Position numbers and translations under genes: made by a program. A DNA stretch of 54,170 nucleotides from a bacterium (GTDB taxonomy: Bacteria; Actinomycetota; Acidimicrobiia; Spongiisociales; Spongiisociaceae): NCBI GenBank assembly GCA_028821235.1, contig JAPPGV010000063.1, forward strand, positions 1-54,170, written 5' to 3'. This document shows, one piece after another, positions 49,501-54,170 of the stretch. The number at the start of each line of letters is the position of its first letter. Position 1 is the first letter of the stretch. The notes beneath the pieces are model-generated. The model was not told the origin of the DNA and did no database searches. It saw only the letters and a program-made list of their open reading frames with translations.

Positions 49501-52500
49501 GCGACGGTCTGCTCACGGTGTCGTGGGACGCGCCGACAGACACCGGCGGCTATGACGTCTCGTTCCTGTCATATGTCGTCGAGTACCGCAAGGGCAGCAC
49601 CGGGTCCTTCACTACGTTCGCTTCCGCCGAGACAGGCACAACGGTGACAATCCCGTCGCTGGACAACGGCTACCAGTACCAGGTGCGGGTTGCGACCAAC
49701 AACCCGACGAACCTCCCCAGCCCCTACGCAACGGCCACCGGCACCCCGGAAGGGCGTGCCCCGGACCCGCCGACCAACGTGTCCGTCAGCGCGCCCGCAA
49801 ACCAGGCAAACCAGCTCGAGGTCTCGTGGGACGCGCCGACAGGCACCGGTGGCTATGACGTCTCGTTCCTGTCGTATGTGGTCGAATACCGGGAGTCGGA
49901 CACAGCCGGGAGTTGGCTCGCTGCCGGGGTCAGCATCTCGGGGACAATGGCCACGATCACCGGTCTGGACAACGGGATCCAGTATGACGTGCAGGTCGCG
50001 GCCACCAACCCGGCCGATACCAGCGGCTTCGCCTCGGACAGCGGCACGCCGGTGGGGACCGCGCCCGGCGCGCCCGGCAGCCTCTCGGTGCAGGCGGGCC
50101 AGGGTGGTGAGCTGCTGGTCTCGTGGGCGGTTCCGTCGAACACCGGCGGGTACGCCGACTCGTTCCTGACCTACGACGTGCAGTACCGCCGTGCCGACGC
50201 CGACGCCGCCGATCCCTGGACAGACGGCCCCCAGAACGTGACCGGCACCTCGACGACGATCACCGGCCTCGACAACGGGGTGGCCTACGACGTGCAGGTC
50301 CTGGCGGAGAACCCGGCCGGAGCCAGCGGCTACACCACCCCGAAGGAGGGCACGCCGTCCGGCACCGAGCCCAGCGCGGTCCGCAACCTTGCCGTGACCG
50401 CGGGCGACACCAAACTCGACGTGTCGTGGGACGCGCCCGCCGACAACGGCGGGTACTCGACGCTGACCTACCGGGTCCAGCACCGCAAGCGGTACCACAG
50501 CGGATCCTGGTCCAGCGCCGGGGTGACCATCACCGGGACCACCGCCGAGATCACCGGCCTCGACAACGGCCAGGAGTACGACGTGCGGGTCAGGGCCAGC
50601 AACGATGCCGGCCACGGTCCCTACACGAGGGTCTCCGCCACACCGGAGGGGACACTGCCGGGGACGCCGGGCAACCTGATGGTCGAGGCTAAGAACAAGC
50701 AACTCAAGCTCACGTGGGACGCCCCGACCGACGGCGGGTACGACTCGCTGAGTTACGTGGTCGAGTACCGCACCGGCAGCGAAGAGTGGCGTGTCTTCGG
50801 CGAGTCGGCCGGCAACAGCACCAACACGGAGACAACGATCAGCCGCCTGTTCAACGGCACGTCCTACGACGTGCGGGTCTTCGCCAAGAACGCGCTGGGC
50901 AGCAGCACCGCAGCCACTTCCACAGGAACTCCGGTGGGAACGCTGCCAGGCGCCCCAAGACACGTGGCCGCCCGCCCGGGCCACGAGTCGCTGGACATCA
51001 CCTGGAGCGCGCCCCAGAACACCGGCGGGTACGGCTCGGCCACCCTGACCTACACCGTCGAGTTCAAGCAGAGCGGCAGCACCGACGCCTTCTCCGACAC
51101 CGGCGTGACCGTCACCGGGACGTCGGCGGCGATCACCGGTCTCACCAACGGCACGGCGTACGAGGTGCGGGTGGGCGCGTCGAACGGGGCCGGCGCCGGC
51201 ACCGCCTACGGCACCGTCACCGCGACGCCGAACAAGAGCTTCAAGCCGCGCGACGTGGTGGTGACGGGCGGTAGCGGCAGCCTGGAGGTGGCGTGGTCGC
51301 CGCCCGCCGCACCCAGCAGCGAGATCGACAGCTACGACATCCAGTACCGGTTGAACGGCACCCAGACCTGGACCGAGGTAGCCGATGTCACCTCGCCGCA
51401 CACTATCTCCTCGCTGACCGCCAACGCCTCCTACGACGTGCAGGTGGGCACCAACGACACGTCGGCCAGCGCGACCGTCTGGTCCGACACCGTCACCGTG
51501 TCGGCCCGTCCGGCACCGCCGGCAACGTGGATAAGCGACTGGGCCCGGATGAACGAGGGCAAGCCCAGAGTCCGCTGGGGCGTCGTGGGGGGCGCGAACG
51601 CGCCGACTGGATACAAGATCCAGTGGAAGCGCGAGGGCGAGGACTGGGATCCCGTCAACCGGCAGATGACCGTGAACCAGCCCTCGGGCACCGCCAGGGA
51701 GATGGAGGTCGACGTCGACAGCGGAAGGGACAACGACGGCGACGGCACGGTGTGGGATATCCGGATCATCCCTTACAACCTCGGCGGCGACGGCCCCGCC
51801 CGCAGCATCGCCTACACCCAGCTCACCAACGAAGCCGAGTACAACGTCTGGGCGGAGGAGAACATCATCGAACCGCTCGCGGCCGATTGGCAGTGGCTGG
51901 GCACCGCGTGGGACTTCCTGGACTCACGGCCGGGCGTGAACATCGAGCTGGAAGGCGGGGGAGGGAGCTTCGCGGGGCGCGTCAGCATCACCGTGCACAA
52001 CTCGCCGACCCCAGCCAACCGCAACCTGCCCGTCGCGACGTTCGGTGGCGTAACCCTCAACCAGGCACCGAGACGAGCCACCGCCACGCACGTTTCTACG
52101 GTCGTGCACGAGCTGGCCCACGTGTACACCCAGACGACCGACATAGCGGCCTACATCGACGACGTCGCACCGATCGGCATGCTCTACCTGTACATCAACG
52201 AGGAGTACCCGAACTCCCCGTTCGACGCCGACTGCTACGCCCACGAGCTGATGGCCGACCTGATCACCGCCGTGGTGATGAAGGACGCCGACGAGGCCGC
52301 CCGGAACGGCGACCTGCCCTCCCTGTTCGAACTGTCCGGATTCCTGAGCCAGTACTTGCTGTACTGGCGCTCGTGCGCTCGCATTGACCATGACGAGCCG
52401 AACGCCGATGACGAGGCGTTCATCCGCAGCGTGTTGAGCGGCAGCATCCCCGACTGGTTCACCGACACCTACGGCGGAGACGCCGGCGACGTCTACTCGG

Positions 52501-52712
52501 CCGACTACGACGGCAACGCGGCCCTGGTGTGGAAGCACCTCCGAAGGTTCCAGGCAACCGACTCGACCAACGCCAGCTTCCGGGTCGTCCCCCTGAACTA
52601 CTTCAGCAAACTCTTCGGCGGGTACTGCAGCAACTCCGCCGCCACCAACGAGGCCAAGACCAAGGGGATCCCCACCGCGGGCCGCAACCCCTGGGCCAAC
52701 GGAGGCTGCTAG
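46584..52712 (+). CDS. Giant SLH-Fn3-metalloprotease surface protein
   Basis: 2,042 aa. Signal peptide with likely cleavage after AVA (residue 35). Three SLH-like motifs at about 41-91, 102-154 and 162-213, each ending in T/D-RAxMAvfxxRaf and with paired cysteines (GTECAEGFC, NYCPDG, GCGDGANYC), suited to cell-wall attachment. A Gly/Ser linker spans 231-256. About fifteen fibronectin type III domains of 95-102 residues run from 265 to about 1757, with repeated GNGELxVSWxAPxxTGGY..SFLTYxVxYR and ITGLDNGVxYDVQV; the last is divergent. The C-terminal ~285 residues hold VVHELAHVYTQT (H1842, E1843, H1846) and CYAHELMADLI (E1888, 42 residues on), the gluzincin zinc-ligand pattern. Likely a wall-anchored, long-stalked protease or adhesin. 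Substrate unknown. Confidence 0.85.
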   Translation: MDLLGSRVRRPVVRGLAAVVMLASVLVPADPVAVAQQGTPYGDVAPGAFYAEAVTALAADGVFAGTECAEGFCPADSLDRATMAVWTVRVLDGQDPPGVISTRFADVDGTHPFGAFIERFAELEVTRGYDDTNYCPDGTVTRAQMAVFLSRAFDLAAGPDPGFGDVRPDAWYAADVAKLAASGITAGCGDGANYCPGDSVTRAQMALFLARALESPEEDPGHVEEAAPAVGGGLGGGGGGGGSGGGGGGSGGGGGGTQITSQQRTVEAPGVPRNLVVAVEGHTTLEVGWDAPHSDGGDSNLSYVVQRRAGATDGWSTLNVDQTLSDTGLGHRAEITNLVNGVIYQIQVAARNGGGTGPWSAVVEGEPTATDPPERPSSLSIRPGSEQLAVSWPASSDLRDFASVTYEIGYRESGGGWTTFASDETGRSVTITNLDNGVAYDVRVASKYENLTSTYTEGTGTPVGSRPSLPQYVTEPAGNGELSLSWQAPDNLGGYDISFVTYSVQYRRGRSGSFTPFTFDGTQTSVTITGLDNGVEYQVQVAAKTPAGSSSYVTRTATPKGTAPGAPTIDTVTAGNGRLTVEWSAPSNTGGYADSFLRYSVEYRKTASTGDWTVFAASLSSRSSTITGLENGVSYDVQVAASNPAGAGDYSSPRSRTPEGTAPGKPGSVRVTAGNGELGVVWNKPSTGGYADSFLTYDVQYRRADADTADPWLNGPQGVTGTSATIASLSNGVAYDVQVQANNPIGPSGYTNPVEGTPVGNVSGVPTSVSVTAGQSGELEVSWTAPSATGGYDVSQLTYSVQYRRGTTGGWTTFASAATGTSTTITGLDNGFEYQVQVATRNPANLLSPYSAAKSATPEGDAPGKPTGVSVTAGKNRLSVSWSAPTGTGGYAASFLTYTVEIREGSSGTWSDDGVTVSGRTATITGLDNGVDYQVQVETASPAGTSGFTDPPVEGTPVGDRPGAPTISGVTEGDGLLTVSWDAPTDTGGYDVSFLSYVVEYRKGSTGSFTTFASAETGTTVTIPSLDNGYQYQVRVATNNPTNLPSPYATATGTPEGRAPDPPTNVSVSAPANQANQLEVSWDAPTGTGGYDVSFLSYVVEYRESDTAGSWLAAGVSISGTMATITGLDNGIQYDVQVAATNPADTSGFASDSGTPVGTAPGAPGSLSVQAGQGGELLVSWAVPSNTGGYADSFLTYDVQYRRADADAADPWTDGPQNVTGTSTTITGLDNGVAYDVQVLAENPAGASGYTTPKEGTPSGTEPSAVRNLAVTAGDTKLDVSWDAPADNGGYSTLTYRVQHRKRYHSGSWSSAGVTITGTTAEITGLDNGQEYDVRVRASNDAGHGPYTRVSATPEGTLPGTPGNLMVEAKNKQLKLTWDAPTDGGYDSLSYVVEYRTGSEEWRVFGESAGNSTNTETTISRLFNGTSYDVRVFAKNALGSSTAATSTGTPVGTLPGAPRHVAARPGHESLDITWSAPQNTGGYGSATLTYTVEFKQSGSTDAFSDTGVTVTGTSAAITGLTNGTAYEVRVGASNGAGAGTAYGTVTATPNKSFKPRDVVVTGGSGSLEVAWSPPAAPSSEIDSYDIQYRLNGTQTWTEVADVTSPHTISSLTANASYDVQVGTNDTSASATVWSDTVTVSARPAPPATWISDWARMNEGKPRVRWGVVGGANAPTGYKIQWKREGEDWDPVNRQMTVNQPSGTAREMEVDVDSGRDNDGDGTVWDIRIIPYNLGGDGPARSIAYTQLTNEAEYNVWAEENIIEPLAADWQWLGTAWDFLDSRPGVNIELEGGGGSFAGRVSITVHNSPTPANRNLPVATFGGVTLNQAPRRATATHVSTVVHELAHVYTQTTDIAAYIDDVAPIGMLYLYINEEYPNSPFDADCYAHELMADLITAVVMKDADEAARNGDLPSLFELSGFLSQYLLYWRSCARIDHDEPNADDEAFIRSVLSGSIPDWFTDTYGGDAGDVYSADYDGNAALVWKHLRRFQATDSTNASFRVVPLNYFSKLFGGYCSNSAATNEAKTKGIPTAGRNPWANGGC
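47274..47351 (+). repeat. Gly/Ser linker repeat
   Basis: GGTGGC/GGCGGC hexamer-like repeats encode 26 nearly pure Gly/Ser residues between the SLH and Fn3 regions of the giant protein. Slippage here would alter linker length in frame. Confidence 0.8.
47376..51850 (+). repeat. Tandem array of about fifteen Fn3-encoding units
   Basis: Units of about 285-306 bp. Periodic landmarks are TCGTGGxACGCGCCG (SWDAP), ACCGGCGGGTACG (TGGY) and ATCACCGGCCTCGACAACGG (ITGLDNG). Units differ in sequence overall, but some blocks are nearly identical, notably 48641-48719 and 50141-50219 (79 bp with four mismatches), suggesting recent exchange or duplication between non-adjacent units. Confidence 0.8.
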
Positions 52713-52742
52713 CTCAGGAAGGCCGGCCAAGCTGGTGAGATA

Positions 52743-52761
52743 TAGTTGTCTCAACTACAAT
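52743..52761 (+). promoter_or_regulatory. Putative operator/promoter, site 3
   Basis: TAGTTGTCTCAACTACAAT: arms TAGTTG and CAACTA with a 3-bp spacer, then TACAAT (52756-52761) as -10 box, 48 bp before the likely TTG start at 52810. It differs from site 2 mainly in having a wider spacer. Confidence 0.6.
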
Positions 52762-52809
52762 GTAGGTCAGCAGTAGACGGAGCCCTGCCCGCATTGAGGA
52801 GTCTTGAGA

Positions 52810-54170
52810 TTGCCTGATCGGCCTAGCCCTGCATCGCATCGAGGTCCGGCGCGGCCGAAGCGGAGCCGGTGGTTGGCGGTCCTGGGCGTGGCCGCAGGAA
52901 TCATCGTCGCGGCGCTGGCGCCGACGACGGCGGCTACCCGTCCAGCGGATTCGCTCGCGCCTGCGGAGGTGGCTCAGGCGGCTCGGCCTGCGGCCGTGAC
53001 CGGGTTGAGCGTGCAGGCGGGCGACGCGCCCGGAGAGCTCCACGTCAGCTGGGATCCCCACCCGAACGGCGCAGTCGACTACCGGGTGAAGTGGGCCCGT
53101 GTCGGGACGAACTTCAAGTCGTACAAGAACACCGACTGGAACGCGTTCCCCGTCGACAACGAGTTGACGATCTCAGGGCTCTGGCCTGGCGAGTCCTACA
53201 AGGTCCAGGTGCGGGCCCGTTTCAGCGGTCCCAACGGCGAGTGGAGCCCGGTGGTCACCGGTACTGCGGCCGAGACGGCGCCGGAGCCCATCAAGGTGAC
53301 CGACCTGAAGTTGACGGATCTGTCCGGCCAGCCCCCCGAGAACAGCGGACCGGCCTACGCGGACGCGGCGTCCGTGGTGTGGTCGGCGACGCTCACGGTG
53401 GGGGTCGACGCCTCGCAGCCGCCGGGATCGGGCTACTCGCGATGGGCGGGGGTGGGCGACCTGTCGGAGCGAGGGCTCACGCTGGGCGGCACCTCGATGC
53501 GGGTGATGTTGATCGTGCAGATGGCGGGAGGCCTCTTCCTGGCTATGGACCGCGCCACCGACACGGACTTCACGCTCACCCTCGGCGATGCCGAGTTCGC
53601 AGCCGGCGAGAGCCTGGTCCCCGACACCGCCGGATCGGGCCGCTACTGGTGGGCGACCGACGCCGACCTCTGGGCGGTCGGCGAGGAGGTGGACGCCAGC
53701 ATCACCGCCGGCTCCGCAACGCTGGGCGAGCGGGCGACCGCGCCGCCGGTCGCATACTTCAGGCAAATGCCCGACCGCCACGACGGCACGGAGCCGTTCA
53801 CGTTGAGGCTGTACTTCGACCGGCAGCTGCCCGTCACCGCGGCCGCACTGAAGGACCACGCGCTGGAGACGGTCGGCGGGACGGTGACCGGTGTGTCCGC
53901 GGTGACGGACGGCTCGACACAGATCTGGGCGATCACTGTGCAGCCCGACGGGGCCGGCGACGTCACCGTCGCGCTGCCCGCCGGAGCGGCCTGTGACCAG
54001 CCCGGCGCGGTGTGCACCGCCGACGGTCAGAGGTTGCACAACAGCGCCCAGGCGACGGTGCCGGGTCCGTCCTCGGTCTCGGACGCGGTCGGGCAAAGGA
54101 CCACCCTGCTGGCCAGCGGCTCCTACCACACCTGCGTGATAGAGGCCGACGGCACCCTCACCTGCTGGGG
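52810..54170 (+). CDS. Secreted Fn3/RCC1-repeat protein (3' end outside window)
   Basis: 453 codons are visible and the frame is still open at the window end. TTG 52810 is preferred because GAGGAG lies eight bases upstream; TTG 52804 is too close to it. A basic N-terminus and the helix LAVLGVAAGIIVAALAPTTAA form a signal peptide ending near residue 40. An Fn3 domain spans about 63-157, and a beta domain with VVWSATLTVGVD spans about 165-310. A bacterial Ig-like domain with FTLRLYFDRQLP and VALPAGAACDQPGAVCTADGQRL follows at about 325-425. The last visible residues, LLASGSYHTCVIEADGTLTCWG, are the start of an RCC1 repeat, so a propeller probably follows. It shares the promoter element of the giant protein upstream. 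Confidence 0.8.
   Translation, partial: MPDRPSPASHRGPARPKRSRWLAVLGVAAGIIVAALAPTTAATRPADSLAPAEVAQAARPAAVTGLSVQAGDAPGELHVSWDPHPNGAVDYRVKWARVGTNFKSYKNTDWNAFPVDNELTISGLWPGESYKVQVRARFSGPNGEWSPVVTGTAAETAPEPIKVTDLKLTDLSGQPPENSGPAYADAASVVWSATLTVGVDASQPPGSGYSRWAGVGDLSERGLTLGGTSMRVMLIVQMAGGLFLAMDRATDTDFTLTLGDAEFAAGESLVPDTAGSGRYWWATDADLWAVGEEVDASITAGSATLGERATAPPVAYFRQMPDRHDGTEPFTLRLYFDRQLPVTAAALKDHALETVGGTVTGVSAVTDGSTQIWAITVQPDGAGDVTVALPAGAACDQPGAVCTADGQRLHNSAQATVPGPSSVSDAVGQRTTLLASGSYHTCVIEADGTLTCW

Noticed and set aside
46497-51401. Long minus-strand open frames opposite the giant surface gene (865 and 610 codons)
   Set aside because: They exist because the repeat-rich GC-rich coding strand rarely yields stops in that frame. 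Their translations show no family resemblance, only Arg/Gly/His-rich repeats mirroring the Fn3 units.
47376-51850. Regular repeats resembling a CRISPR array or VNTR
   Set aside because: The units are ~300 bp, in frame, and encode Fn3 domains; there are no short identical repeats with unique spacers.

Overview
The window is GC-rich, with dense coding, frequent 4-nt ATGA/TTGA gene overlaps, and GTG and TTG starts. The genes recognised include an actinobacterial-type SerC, a VanW-domain cell-wall protein, S-layer-homology (SLH) domains with paired cysteines, Thr/Pro-rich exported proteins and Asp-box propeller proteins. Together these suggest an actinomycetote, perhaps of the class Acidimicrobiia and possibly marine or host-associated. 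That placement is inference from gene content; no rRNA or tRNA gene was seen.

1-8 kb: a lipoprotein PQQ-type sugar dehydrogenase and a divergent UMF1-type MFS permease; a CoxG-like SRPBCC protein converging on phosphoserine aminotransferase, with a clear terminator between them; an aspartate-type aminotransferase; and an AAA/DUF4143 ATPase preceded by two tandem palindromes spaced 22 bp. 7.4-11.7 kb (minus): a tightly overlapping molybdenum hydroxylase operon (FAD, 2Fe-2S and Moco subunits, xanthine-dehydrogenase type). It runs into a 43-codon coiled-coil microprotein that overlaps the Moco stop codon, then a Thr-rich membrane-anchored protein. 11.8-18.8 kb: a lipid kinase and a VanW protein; pyruvate kinase with a small Nfu-N-like protein; a DUF1761 membrane protein; a CDF metal exporter.

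18.9-31.4 kb (all minus): a ten-gene catabolic block. In transcription order it holds an MFS permease, FAD amine oxidase, succinate-semialdehyde-type dehydrogenase, trans-sulfuration-type PLP lyase, alpha/beta hydrolase with an Asp nucleophile, and a complete peptide/nickel-family ABC importer (DppD, DppF, SBP, DppB, DppC). The SBP gene has its own strong promoter with a perfect 12-bp palindrome in the spacer and is followed by a 13-bp-stem intercistronic hairpin. 31.7-40.1 kb: two paralogous ~1,060-residue Asp-box double-propeller proteins with no signal peptide, in opposite orientation around an amidase. One belongs to a minus-strand operon (small ABM-like protein, propeller, amidase) whose promoter shares a GATTGTCGAC motif with the SBP promoter. 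40.2-45.3 kb: a MATE exporter; a type II haloacid-dehalogenase-like HAD protein translationally coupled to a second FAD amine oxidase; and a His-rich CDF exporter.

45.5-54.2 kb: probably the most novel part. A TetR regulator is followed by a 2,042-residue secreted protein (three SLH motifs, Gly linker, about fifteen fibronectin type III domains, and a C-terminal HExxH metalloprotease-like domain). Next comes a second secreted protein (Fn3, two further beta domains, start of RCC1 repeats) cut by the window edge. The three genes share a near-identical AGTTG..ACTAC.AT element at matching distance from their starts, suggesting a TetR-governed surface-protein regulon.
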